Source: CAVPDE01 sp963702565 (GTDB lineage: Bacteria > Desulfobacterota > DSM-4660 > Desulfatiglandales > HGW-15). From it: a stretch of 64,000 nt of DNA. This document shows, one piece after another, positions 40,863 to 49,586 of the stretch (its first letter is position 1; the number at the start of each line of letters is the position of its first letter). The notes under the pieces were generated by a model that saw nothing but the letters and a program-made list of their open reading frames with translations, ran no database searches and was not told the DNA's origin. Where the stretch lies: NCBI GenBank assembly GCA_963702565.1, contig CAVPDE010000016.1, positions 186,001 to 250,000 of the forward strand. Direction: 5' to 3'. Position numbers and translations under genes: made by a program.

Positions 40863-41138
40863 TCATGCCCATTTCAGTAAGATCACCGCGACAGCCGCAG
40901 AAACCGCGACCGCCCCCCACACGGCGACCTCGGGCAAAAACTTCAACCAGAGGAACACAATGACGACAAGGGATGCAATCGACATGAACACCCGGTCCCC
41001 TCTTGTCGTAACAATGGGCAGGAACCCCTTGCGGCCGTAACTCGGAGACACTTTGTCCAGGTAAGCCAGGCCGCACAGCATCACGAAAAGCGTAGCGAAT
41101 CCGATGGCGCTCGGCACGGTCCAATGCATCCATTCCAT
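40863..41138 (-). CDS. DUF2160-family small membrane protein of the ABC operon
   Basis: The 91-aa protein has three hydrophobic segments (about 8-28, 50-66 and 70-88) and the DUF2160 pattern RKGFLPIVTTRGDRVFMSI. The family is found beside GlpQ-type permeases in glycerol ABC operons; its exact role is unknown. It lies directly after the permease gene, so co-translation is likely. Its presence is the clearest sign that this importer belongs to the GlpSTPQV group. Confidence 0.82.
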   Translation of the reverse strand: MEWMHWTVPSAIGFATLFVMLCGLAYLDKVSPSYGRKGFLPIVTTRGDRVFMSIASLVVIVFLWLKFLPEVAVWGAVAVSAAVAVILLKWA

Positions 41139-41139
41139 A

Positions 41140-41937
41140 TTACACTCTCCCCATGGAAAACCCTTTGGTGATGTAGTTTCGGATAAAGTAAACCAGGATC
41201 ACGCCCGGAAGCATGGTCAGGACCCCGGCGGCGGTCAGGACTCCCCAGTCCCAGCCTTCTGCGCCGAGGCTGATCGTCAAGGTCACTGAAATCGGTTTTG
41301 TGGATATTCCTGTGAGGGTTCTCGCGAGCACGAGTTCGGTCCACGAAAAAAGGAAACAAAAGAAGGCTGCCACCCCAATGCCCGGACGAATTAGGGGAAG
41401 GAAGATCTTGACGAAGAACTTGCCGAAGCTGTAACCGTCGATCAGGGCGGTTTCGTCCAGTTCCTTGGGGATCCCGGACATGAAGCCCTCGAGGATCCAG
41501 ATGGCCAGAGGCAGGTTGAAGAGGCAGTGGGCCAGGGCCACGGCCATCGGAGTATCAAAGAGCCCCATGTTGCTGTACAGCTCGAACATGGGGATCATGA
41601 AAATGGCAGCGGGAGCCATGCGGTTGGTGAAGAGCCAGAAGAAAAGGTGCTTGTCTCCCCTGAACTTCCATCTGGAAAATGCGTAAGCAGCCGGAACAGC
41701 GGCCACAAGCACCAGCACCACATTGAGAGCGACGTATGAAAACGAGTTGAGGAAGGCGGCACGCCACCCCGGGTTTCCGAAAATATGAAGATAGTTGCGA
41801 AACGTGGGATGCTCGGGAAACCATCGGAAGGTGCTGAGGATCTCCGTCGTTGTCTTGAAGGAGCAATTCACCATCCAGTAGATCGGGATGAGCAGGAAAA
41901 TCGAATAAAGGATGAGGCCGATCACTTTCTTTTTCAT
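41140..41937 (-). CDS. ABC transporter permease, GlpQ-like
   Basis: The 265-aa protein has about six membrane segments and the permease EAA-type loop GIPKELDETALIDGYSFGKFFVKIFLPLIRPGI, where the ATPase docks. The true start is the ATG at 41937, which overlaps the stop of the preceding permease gene by 4 bp (ATGA). It forms the membrane channel with the neighbouring permease. The pattern is MalG-like. Confidence 0.9.
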   Translation of the reverse strand: MKKKVIGLILYSIFLLIPIYWMVNCSFKTTTEILSTFRWFPEHPTFRNYLHIFGNPGWRAAFLNSFSYVALNVVLVLVAAVPAAYAFSRWKFRGDKHLFFWLFTNRMAPAAIFMIPMFELYSNMGLFDTPMAVALAHCLFNLPLAIWILEGFMSGIPKELDETALIDGYSFGKFFVKIFLPLIRPGIGVAAFFCFLFSWTELVLARTLTGISTKPISVTLTISLGAEGWDWGVLTAAGVLTMLPGVILVYFIRNYITKGFSMGRV

Positions 41938-42797
41938 CTGCCGGCACCTCCCTTCCCCATATTGAGCATCAGAGTGTACAAGAGGTAACAGAGGATCACG
42001 ACAATCACGAGGTACACCACGGACAGGGCGGCGCCCGTCCCCATATCGAACCCGCCCGCAACCTGACTCGACACATAAATGCTCATGAAGAGCGTCGAGG
42101 TGCCGGGCCCTCCGCCCGTGAGGATGTAAGGCTCCGAGTAGATGTTGAAGGAGTCCATGGTCCTCAAGAGCACGGCAATGGTGAGCACGTAGCGCAGTTT
42201 GGGCAGGGTCACTTTTCGGAAGGTAGCCCAGGTGGACGCTCCGTCGATCTTGGCCGCCTGGTAATAGGCGTCGGGGATGGTCTGGAGTCCTGAAAAACAC
42301 AAAAGCGTCACGAGCGGCACCCAGTGCCACACATCCATGACCACGGTGGTCCACCAGGCATCCATCACGTGCTCAACGGGCCGGTAGTCATATCCCATGG
42401 ACGCAAACACTCTTGGAATGACCCCGAGATCCATCCGGGTAAAAACCCTCCACACGATCCCGATGACGTTGTAAGGAATCAGCAGCGGAATCCCCAGAAG
42501 GACGATCATCAGGGTCAGCCAGTTCCCTTTCTTGGGCATAGCCAGAGCGATCGCCAGGCCCATGGGAATCTGAATCACCAGGATCTGGAGGGCGAAAAGG
42601 ATTTGCCGCTTGATGCACCCCATGAACACTTCATCGTTCAGCACTTCCCTGAAGTTCTGCAGGGCAACGTAATCAGGAATGGAACCGGGGAACAAGACGT
42701 GAAGGGAATAATTGACCACCGTCATCAACGGGATAAAGGCGCTCAACGAAACCAGCACCAAGGCGGGAGTCAAGAAAAGCCAAGCCCTGTTTTTCAT
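41934..42797 (-). CDS. ABC transporter permease, GlpP-like
   Basis: The 287-aa protein has about six membrane segments and the docking loop TIPDAYYQAAKIDGASTWATFRKVTLPKL. It starts MKNRAWLFLTPALVLVSLSA and is MalF-like in pattern. It pairs with the next permease, to which it is joined by an ATGA overlap. Confidence 0.9.
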   Translation of the reverse strand: MKNRAWLFLTPALVLVSLSAFIPLMTVVNYSLHVLFPGSIPDYVALQNFREVLNDEVFMGCIKRQILFALQILVIQIPMGLAIALAMPKKGNWLTLMIVLLGIPLLIPYNVIGIVWRVFTRMDLGVIPRVFASMGYDYRPVEHVMDAWWTTVVMDVWHWVPLVTLLCFSGLQTIPDAYYQAAKIDGASTWATFRKVTLPKLRYVLTIAVLLRTMDSFNIYSEPYILTGGGPGTSTLFMSIYVSSQVAGGFDMGTGAALSVVYLVIVVILCYLLYTLMLNMGKGGAGR

Positions 42798-42886
42798 CTC
42801 AGTCTCCTGCGCTGTTGGAACTCAATCTCTTTTCACCGGTGCCGTTCCTGCTCGGCCTGCCGGATGCACCGGGGGGAGCCATAGGG

Positions 42887-43999
42887 TCAGAACACCCGCT
42901 TGTTGTCTTTAAAGATTTTGACTTTATCCTCGGGGAACCCGACCCACAGCCGGTCTCCCACCGAAACCTTTTCGGTTGCCGACATACGGCCTTTGATTCG
43001 GATTCCGTTGGAGGTCAGGCTCAGGATCTTGTAGGCGCCCATGTTCTCAATGAGGCTCACACTCATGGGGATTCGGTCGTCCCTTTCTTCCCTGCCCGGT
43101 TCAACGAACTCGGGCCGGATCCCGAGCTGAAAGGGAGAAGCGGATCGGCTGAGCACCGATCTCAGACCATCGGAGATCTTCAGGCGGAAGCCGTGAAGAT
43201 CTAGCGCATCTTCCTTTAGGGTCCCCTCCAGCAGATTCATGCCGGGGCTGCCGATGAAATACCCGATGAATGGGCTCAGGGGTTCCGAGTGAAGCTCCGC
43301 CGGGGTCCCGTTCTGCACCACGACGCCGTCCTTCATGACGGCGACATAATCCGCGAAGGTCAGGGCCTCGTGCTGGTCATGGGTCACGTAGATCATGGTG
43401 ATCTTCAGCTTGCGCTGGACTTCCCGGAGTTTTCTCTGGAGCACGTATTTCTCTTTTGGGTCGATCACGGTCAGTGGTTCGTCCAGCAGGATCACCGCCG
43501 TGTCTTCCCGCACAATCCCTCGCCCGAGAGAGACCTTCTGCTTTTCAGCCTGGGTGATTCTTCCTGCCGGGACCTTGAGCAGAGGCGTGAGTTCGAGGAT
43601 ATCGGCGATTTCTTCCACCCTCTTCCCGATCCTGTCCCTGGGAACGCCGGAGTTCTTCAGGGGAAAGGACAGATTGTCGAAAACACTCATGGTGTCATAG
43701 ACCACGGGGAACTGGAAAACCTGCGCCAGGCGCCTCTTCATCGGCGAGAGAGCCGTGACGTCCTTTCCGTCCAAGAGAATGGAGCCCACCGTGGGCCTCA
43801 AAAGGCCTGAGATGACGTTGAGGATCGTCGTTTTGCCGCAGCCCGAGGGGCCCAGAAGGGCATTGGCTGTCCCGGCTTCCCACGTCAGGTCAAGGTCCCT
43901 GATCACGAACCCCGAACCCATGTCGCATTCCGCAGGGAGAACACCGCAGTATCCGAGCGCGTACGAATGACTGATGTTCCTCAACTCAACCCTTGCCAT
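42887..43999 (-). CDS. ABC transporter ATPase with degenerate signature motif
   Basis: The 370-aa protein has an intact Walker A GPSGCGKTTI, Q-loop VFQFP, Walker B VILLDEPLTVID and switch His in YVTHDQHEAL. A C-terminal TOBE-type regulatory domain follows (about 240-370). The LSGGQ signature is replaced by ITQAEKQKVSLGRGIV. In heterodimeric ABC ATPases such loss leaves one composite ATP site weak. It would pair with the ATPase encoded just upstream (44044-45150), whose signature is intact. Rhizobial GlpS/GlpT form such a pair. Confidence 0.87.
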   Translation of the reverse strand: MARVELRNISHSYALGYCGVLPAECDMGSGFVIRDLDLTWEAGTANALLGPSGCGKTTILNVISGLLRPTVGSILLDGKDVTALSPMKRRLAQVFQFPVVYDTMSVFDNLSFPLKNSGVPRDRIGKRVEEIADILELTPLLKVPAGRITQAEKQKVSLGRGIVREDTAVILLDEPLTVIDPKEKYVLQRKLREVQRKLKITMIYVTHDQHEALTFADYVAVMKDGVVVQNGTPAELHSEPLSPFIGYFIGSPGMNLLEGTLKEDALDLHGFRLKISDGLRSVLSRSASPFQLGIRPEFVEPGREERDDRIPMSVSLIENMGAYKILSLTSNGIRIKGRMSATEKVSVGDRLWVGFPEDKVKIFKDNKRVF

Positions 44000-44043
44000 G
44001 ACCTTTACCTCCGATGCTGCGAAACCGGCGAACCACCCGCGGG

Positions 44044-45150
44044 TCAGTCATCAACGTGAGTCTTCGCCACCAGCTTTCCGGTATCCTTGTCAAAAATGAA
44101 GAAGCGCTTCGAGGGCAGATAGGCCGTGATCACCTGCCCCAGTTCATAGTGCCCCACCCCCAGCAGGAGGGCGACCAGAGACAGGCCCTCATGGCTCAGG
44201 TGCAGTTCCGTGTCTGAGCCGACTACTTCTCCCAACTCTACTCTGGCGGAGATGGGAATCATGTTCTCTTCCTTTTGCTCCGTGCTGATGGCGTGCGCTC
44301 GGATGCCGAGCAGGTAACGATCCTTGGTCAGGGTTTTCCTAAAGTCCTCCACCGGGATCTTGAGCTGATCCGACGCCCGAAGGAAGAGCCCGTTGTGTTC
44401 CGACACCAGCCGGCATTCAAAGATGTTCATCCCAGGATGGCTGAAATAGGCTCCCACCTGGCTGTAGGCGGGATTCCGATACACCTGATCCACCGGTCCG
44501 AACTGCATCAACCGGCCCCTGTGGAGAAACCCCACATAGGTCGCGAGGGCAAGCGCTTCAACCGGCTGCGGGGTGGCGAACAGGATCGCTCCCTGTCTGT
44601 CTGCGGTAAAAATGCTCTTGAGCTCCACCCTCAGTTCTTCCTGGAGCTTGTAGTCGAGGTTGGTGAGCGGCTCATCGAGGAAGATGTAATCCGCATCCTT
44701 GGCCAGGGCCCGCGCAATGGCCAAACGCTGCTGCTGGCCCCCGCTGATCTCCGAGGGAAGGTGATCCAAGAGGGAGTCGATTTTGAGAAGCGCGGCGATT
44801 TCTCTAACCTTCTTGTCGATGTCCGCTTTGGATGGCTTTTTCGGGGAGACTCTCAGCGGGGAGGCGATGTTGTCGTACACCTTCATGGACGGGTAGTTCA
44901 CGAACCACTGGTACACCATGGCCACATTGCGCTTTTGTACCGGGACCTCCGTATAATCCTTGCCGTTGTAGAAGATCCTGCCGCTGTCGGGTTTCTCCAC
45001 TCCGGCAAGGATTCTCAAAAGCGTCGTCTTGCCTTCTCCGGTGGGCGCTAGAAAGGTGACGAACTCCCCGTCGCTGACTTCAAAGGAAATGTCGTCGAGG
45101 ATCTTCTTTCCGTCGTACGATTTCGAAATGTGTTCAACCGCAATACCCAT
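44044..45150 (-). CDS. ABC transporter ATPase, first gene of the polyol importer operon
   Basis: The 368-aa protein has Walker A APTGEGKTTLLRIL (an altered form of GPSGCGKT), Q-loop VYQWF, signature ISGGQQQRLAIARALA and Walker B YIFLDEPLTNLD. The switch-loop His position is unusual (FATPQPVEALAL, without the normal THD). It therefore carries the good signature while its partner carries the normal switch His. A TOBE-like domain ends the protein. It is the first gene after promoter site B. Confidence 0.87.
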   Translation of the reverse strand: MGIAVEHISKSYDGKKILDDISFEVSDGEFVTFLAPTGEGKTTLLRILAGVEKPDSGRIFYNGKDYTEVPVQKRNVAMVYQWFVNYPSMKVYDNIASPLRVSPKKPSKADIDKKVREIAALLKIDSLLDHLPSEISGGQQQRLAIARALAKDADYIFLDEPLTNLDYKLQEELRVELKSIFTADRQGAILFATPQPVEALALATYVGFLHRGRLMQFGPVDQVYRNPAYSQVGAYFSHPGMNIFECRLVSEHNGLFLRASDQLKIPVEDFRKTLTKDRYLLGIRAHAISTEQKEENMIPISARVELGEVVGSDTELHLSHEGLSLVALLLGVGHYELGQVITAYLPSKRFFIFDKDTGKLVAKTHVDD

Positions 45151-45459
45151 AGGCCCCGCTCTCCCTGGGAGTCGCCGCAGGAATGAGATCCCGCCTCCCC
45201 GGCAGGAGCGCCGTCCTACCGCCCCTGTCGCGATCGTTACATTCTTTCAGACTTGCTGGGATGAGAGTTAAGATGAATGCCGTCTCTACAATCATGAACC
45301 GCTGTCACAACGATCCCTCAACCTGTCCTCTGGCCGGCGGGGTGGGTGCGCGCGATGAAACATGGATTGAATTGAACCCGCTGCCGGTCCTCAAGTACGC
45401 GACTGCAAGGTCCGGCCTCGACCCCTCACACCATTGAGGCTGCAGCCGATTGCATTGGC

Positions 45460-45489
45460 ACAATATTACAATATTATTTTGTCAGTCAA
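45460..45489 (-). promoter_or_regulatory. Promoter with AT dyad operator, site B
   Basis: On the minus strand TTGACT (45489-45484) is followed, after seven bases, by TAATATTGTAATATTG (45476-45461) and a TATTGT -10 at 18 bp. Dyad and spacing equal those of site A. It faces the ABC importer operon. Confidence 0.72.
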
Positions 45490-45831
45490 GCCAAAAATGA
45501 GGCTTTTTCGAAAAATCTTCGGCCGCTGCAATTCGGTAGACAAACGTGCCGGTTAGCCTTTTTCGGAGCTGGGAAAGGCAGGCCCTTCTCTGCTGCTCCC
45601 GATGGCAGACAGGCGACAGGACCTCCTTTCGGCCTCCGACAAAAGAGGAGATAGAGTCCACGATGAAGACCCTTGTCCCAAATGGGTTTGCTCTATTTCA
45701 TTGGGAGCTGCTAAAAGGCGTTTCATCGCCGTCCCCTCTTTTTTCGCCCACGCTCTTTGTCCCCTTTCCCTCGCAGTTCCTCGGTCGTTCACAGGCCCTT
45801 CGTTTTTTTGTTTCTTCTCCCTCGATTTTTC

Positions 45832-45861
45832 TTGACTAATGAAACAACATTACAATATTGT
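45832..45861 (+). promoter_or_regulatory. Promoter with AT dyad operator, site C
   Basis: TTGACT (45832-45837) is followed by CAACATTACAATATTG (45845-45860) with its centre 15.5 bp beyond the -35, and by TATTGT at 18 bp. It faces the E1-E2-E3 operon and matches sites A and B. Confidence 0.7.
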
Positions 45862-46093
45862 ACTAATCAAAACACCCCATCGTGCAGCGATGGCTCTTGA
45901 GGGCTGCGGCTCTTCGCGGCCATCCCTTCATTCCAACCGAAAGAGTCGAAACCCCTGAAGGGCATTGCGGACGTCGCCGGGATCGGAGTTTGAAGGGTTT
46001 TCGGTTTTGTTCGAGGTTTTCTTAGTCCCCATATCCTTATCCTGGACGGGGGTCGCGCTCCCGGTCCGGATTTGGCAAAAGAGGAGGAAATGT

Positions 46094-47092
46094 ATGGCGG
46101 AAAAAGCAGCCGCAAAAAAGGGCGCGGAAAAGAAGCCCGCTTCGCTCGGCGTCGATGAGAAGATCCTGTTGCAGATGTACCGCAGCGTGTATGCGACTCG
46201 TCAGTTCGAAACCAGGAGCATTGACCTCTACCGGCAGGGGCTCATTCGAGGATACCTCCATCCTTATTTAGGAGAAGAGGCCATCGCCGCCGGAGCCTGC
46301 GCGGCCATCACTCAGGAGGATTACATCCTCAGCACCCACCGCGGTCACGGCCACTGCATTTCCAAAGGGGCGGACTTGAAAATGATGGTGGCGGAAATCA
46401 TGGGTAGAGCCACAGGTTACTGCAAGGGCCGGGGCGGCTCCATGCACATCTTCAGCAAAGCCAACAACAACCTGGGAGCCAACGGCATCGTAGGCGCGGG
46501 CATTCCCCTTGCGTGCGGCGCCGGCATGGGCATCAAGGCAAAGAAGACCAACCAGGTGATTATTGTATTCTTCAGCGACGGTGCAGCCAACAACGGCGTT
46601 TTCGGCGAAGGCCTTAACTTCGCCTCAGCCTTTATGCTCCCTGTGATCTTTATGCTGGAAAACAACCATTATGCCGTGTCCACGCCGGTGGAGTGCTCCT
46701 TTGGCAACTGCGATCTGGCCTGCAAGGGGCCGGCCTTTGGAATGCCCGGCATAGCCATTGACGGGAACGACGCGCTGGCCGTCTACCTCACCACAAAGCA
46801 GGCGGTCGAAAGAGCCAGGAAGGGCGAAGGCCCTACTCTCATCGAAGCCAAGACCTATCGACATGGAGGCCACCACATCAATGATCCTGGTTTGTACATG
46901 GACCAGAAGGTCCTTGCGGAGTGGAAGGAAAGAGACCCGCTCAAGCTCCTCCGCAGCAAAATAGATAATAAAGCCCAAATGAAAAAAGTTGAAACTCAAG
47001 TGGACAAAGACTTGGACGAGGCCATCGAATTTGCCAAGAACAGCCCGCAGCCTTCTGTGGAAGAATTCCTGGCCGGCATGCGCAACTTTTGA
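46094..47092 (+). CDS. 2-oxoacid (pyruvate/acetoin-type) dehydrogenase E1 alpha subunit
   Basis: The 332-aa protein starts at an ATG after GAGGAGG and has a Lys/Ala-rich head of about 20 residues. The E1alpha domain follows, with RGHGHCISKG, GRGGSMHIFS, and the TPP-Mg site FSDGAANNGVFGEGLNFA...LENN. It decarboxylates a 2-oxoacid with the beta subunit. Small E1alpha/E1beta pairs like this occur in pyruvate, acetoin and branched-chain complexes; the substrate is not decided. In a strict anaerobe that probably uses pyruvate:ferredoxin oxidoreductase, an acetoin- or other special-substrate role is reasonable. Confidence 0.9.
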   Translation: MAEKAAAKKGAEKKPASLGVDEKILLQMYRSVYATRQFETRSIDLYRQGLIRGYLHPYLGEEAIAAGACAAITQEDYILSTHRGHGHCISKGADLKMMVAEIMGRATGYCKGRGGSMHIFSKANNNLGANGIVGAGIPLACGAGMGIKAKKTNQVIIVFFSDGAANNGVFGEGLNFASAFMLPVIFMLENNHYAVSTPVECSFGNCDLACKGPAFGMPGIAIDGNDALAVYLTTKQAVERARKGEGPTLIEAKTYRHGGHHINDPGLYMDQKVLAEWKERDPLKLLRSKIDNKAQMKKVETQVDKDLDEAIEFAKNSPQPSVEEFLAGMRNF

Positions 47093-47119
47093 TCCTTCCT
47101 AAGAAAGAGGAGTAAATCT

Positions 47120-48091
47120 ATGGCTGAGATGATGTACCGGGAAGCTCTCAACAGAGCCCTGTTTGAGGAAATGGAAAGAGACCCTCTGGTTTTCGTCATG
47201 GGAGAAGGCATCGCCGAGCGAGGCGGGTCCTACAAAGTCACGGAAGGGCTGCTCAAGAAGTTCGGCCCTGAAAGAGCGATCGACACGCCGCTGGCCGAAG
47301 CCACGTTCACGGGAGCAGGCGTCGGAGCGGCCCTAGTCGGGGCACGTCCCGTCGTTGAAATCCTTTTCGTGGACTTCACGACCCTCCCCATGGATATGAT
47401 CGTCAACCAGGCCGCCAAGTATGAATTCATGTCCGGCGGCCAGGGCCGGGTCCCCATGGTTCTGAGGACTCAAGGCGGCGCAGGCAACGGACTCGCGGCT
47501 CAACACTCCCAGAGCCTGGAGGCCTTCTTCTATCACATCCCCGGGCTGAAGCTCGTGATGCCTTCTTCTCCCTACGATGCGTGCGGGCTTTTGAAATCCT
47601 CCATTCGCGACGACCATCCGGTCATCTTCATCGAGCACAAGATGCTGTACACGACCAAGGGCGATGTTCCCGAGCAGGAGTACCTTGTTCCCTTGGGCTC
47701 TGCAGACGTCAAACGCAATGGAGAGGATGTAACCCTCATCACCTACTCCTATATGACGCTCAAATGCCTCGAAGCCGCCCAGTTGCTGGAAAAAGAAGGC
47801 ATCAGCTGCGAAGTGGTGGATCTCAGAAGTTTGAAGCCCCTCGACAAAGAGACGATCCTCTCCTCCGCGCGAAAGACCGGGAAGGTCATCGTGGTTCACG
47901 AAGCCTGCAAGCGCGGCGGCATCGGCGGGGACATCGCCGCCATGATCATGGAAGAGGCCTATGACGACCTCGACGGTCCGGTGGGCCGCATTTGCGGTAA
48001 GGACACCCCTGTCCCCTATAACGTCGAGCTGGAAAAAGTCTGTGTTCCGACCGTAGAAGACATTATCGAGGGCGTTCTCAAGATCGCCTGA
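47120..48091 (+). CDS. 2-oxoacid dehydrogenase E1 beta subunit
   Basis: The 323-aa protein begins MAEMMYREALNRALFEEMER and has VFVMGEGIAERGGSYKVTEG, DTPLAEATFTGAGVGAAL, the conserved EILFVDFTTLPMDMIVNQAAK, and the C-terminal transketolase-like domain (DVTLITYSYM, VVDLRSLKPLDKETI). It forms the E1 active site with the alpha subunit. It lies 27 bp after the alpha gene behind AAAGAGGAG. Confidence 0.93.
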   Translation: MAEMMYREALNRALFEEMERDPLVFVMGEGIAERGGSYKVTEGLLKKFGPERAIDTPLAEATFTGAGVGAALVGARPVVEILFVDFTTLPMDMIVNQAAKYEFMSGGQGRVPMVLRTQGGAGNGLAAQHSQSLEAFFYHIPGLKLVMPSSPYDACGLLKSSIRDDHPVIFIEHKMLYTTKGDVPEQEYLVPLGSADVKRNGEDVTLITYSYMTLKCLEAAQLLEKEGISCEVVDLRSLKPLDKETILSSARKTGKVIVVHEACKRGGIGGDIAAMIMEEAYDDLDGPVGRICGKDTPVPYNVELEKVCVPTVEDIIEGVLKIA

Positions 48092-48171
48092 CGAGAGGGT
48101 TTGATCAGCCCCCTTGACGGGCAGAAGACACGGCCGACAAATAACTTTTTCATCCGGAGTGAGAATTCGCT

Positions 48172-49530
48172 ATGGCAACCAAGATCATCATGCCCCAGGG
48201 CGGGCAGCACGTGGAAGAAGGCAGAGTGGTCAAGTGGCTGAAGGCCGAAGGGGACCCGGTTAAGAAGGGAGAACCGGTCTGCGAGGTGGAAACAGAAAAA
48301 GTGGTTCTTGAGGTTGAATCCCCGGCGGACGGAGTGCTTCTCAAAATCGTTGTCCCGGCAGGAGAGAAAGTCGCTGTCTTCGCGACCATCGGAATCGTCG
48401 GAGCAGCAGGCGAACAGGTGGACCTATCGAAATTCGGCCCTGAGGAAAAAGAAGAAAAGGGTGTCGACGTTTCCGAAATAAGGAAAAGGCTCGCGGCAAA
48501 GGAAGGCGGAGGGGATGCCGGTGTCAAGGCTTCCGGAAGAGCCAAGAAACTGGCGGCAGAGAAAGGCATTGACCTGACCGCTGTCCAGGGCACCGGGCCG
48601 GGAGGCCGCATCGTCGAAGAAGACGTGCTGCGTGCCGCTGAAGAACTGGCCAAGGCTCCGGATGAGGTGATGGCCGGCAAAGTGAGAATCTCGCCGGTGG
48701 CCAAGAAGATCGCCGAAGACAAGGGCCTGAATGTTTCCTCCATACAGGGGACCGGACCCATGGGCCGGATCATGAAAGAGGATGTGCTCCGCGCCGAAGA
48801 ACAAAAGGGCAAGAAACCGGCGCCCGCGGCGGGCGGCCTGAAGCAAGTCAAGGAGACGATTCCGATCCGGGGCGTGCGCCAGGTGATCTTCGATCGCATG
48901 CACCAGAGCCTGCAGCAGTCCGCTCAGCTCACCTTGACCATGGAAGTGAATGCAGCGGAACTCGGGCGATTCAGGAAAATCCTGGTCGATTCCCTGAAGG
49001 ACAAGAACATCAAGATCTCCTACAATGCTATTTTGGTCAAAGTGATTGCCCGCGCCCTTGAAGCGCACCCCAAAATGAATGCCAGTGTTATTAAAGACGA
49101 GATCTGGCTTTGGGAGTCCGTGAATGTGGGTGTTGCAGTGGACGCTGAGCAAGGCCTCATCGTGCCTGTGGTTCGCGATGCCAACAAGAAAGATCTGGCG
49201 GCGATTCAGAAAGACATCGACGACAAGGTGGAGCGGGCCAAAAACAAGAAGCTGGTTCCCGATGACCTTCAGGGAGGGACCTTCACCCTGACCGGTCTGG
49301 GCTTCCTGGACATCGAGGCGTTCACGCCCATATTGAATCCGCCTGAGGCGGGTATCCTTGGAGTGGGAAAGATCATCGAAAAACCGGTCGTGGAAAATGG
49401 GCAGATCACCGTGGGGCAGAGGATGATACTGAGCCTCACCTTTGATCACCGCATCATTGACGGCGCAGACGGCGCCCGTTTTCTTAAAACCATAAAATCC
49501 TACATCGAGACTCCTTATCTCATGGTATAG
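48172..49530 (+). CDS. Dihydrolipoamide acyltransferase (E2) with two E3-binding domains
   Basis: The 452-aa protein has one lipoyl domain (1-75; lipoyl Lys43 in EVETEKVVLEV). Two peripheral-subunit-binding domains follow (about 122-155, ending GTGPGGRIVEEDVL, and about 168-202, ending GTGPMGRIMKEDVL), then the catalytic acyltransferase domain with FDHRIIDGADGARFL near the C-terminus. Most E2 proteins have only one binding domain. LipB (25520) would help load its lipoate. It belongs to the E1alpha-E1beta-E2-E3 operon and is 80 bp after the beta gene. Confidence 0.92.
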   Translation: MATKIIMPQGGQHVEEGRVVKWLKAEGDPVKKGEPVCEVETEKVVLEVESPADGVLLKIVVPAGEKVAVFATIGIVGAAGEQVDLSKFGPEEKEEKGVDVSEIRKRLAAKEGGGDAGVKASGRAKKLAAEKGIDLTAVQGTGPGGRIVEEDVLRAAEELAKAPDEVMAGKVRISPVAKKIAEDKGLNVSSIQGTGPMGRIMKEDVLRAEEQKGKKPAPAAGGLKQVKETIPIRGVRQVIFDRMHQSLQQSAQLTLTMEVNAAELGRFRKILVDSLKDKNIKISYNAILVKVIARALEAHPKMNASVIKDEIWLWESVNVGVAVDAEQGLIVPVVRDANKKDLAAIQKDIDDKVERAKNKKLVPDDLQGGTFTLTGLGFLDIEAFTPILNPPEAGILGVGKIIEKPVVENGQITVGQRMILSLTFDHRIIDGADGARFLKTIKSYIETPYLMV

Positions 49531-49586
49531 CCTGCCTCGGCGCAGGGGTGAGACAAAGAGAGACGGCAGATAAGACGGAGGAGCAG

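Larger units (their letters stand above)
45151..46093. other. 940-bp divergent regulatory region
   Basis: This gap separates the leftward ABC operon from the rightward dehydrogenase operon. It carries promoter site B (leftward) and site C (rightward). Between them, 45490-45830 has no convincing gene: short frames exist but lack ribosome sites and family patterns. The leaders are long, about 310 nt for the ABC operon and about 230 nt for the E1 operon, and GAGGAGG precedes the E1alpha start. Confidence 0.55.

Noticed and set aside
45490..45830. Small genes between the two divergent promoters
   Set aside because: Short frames exist but none has a good ribosome site or a conserved pattern.
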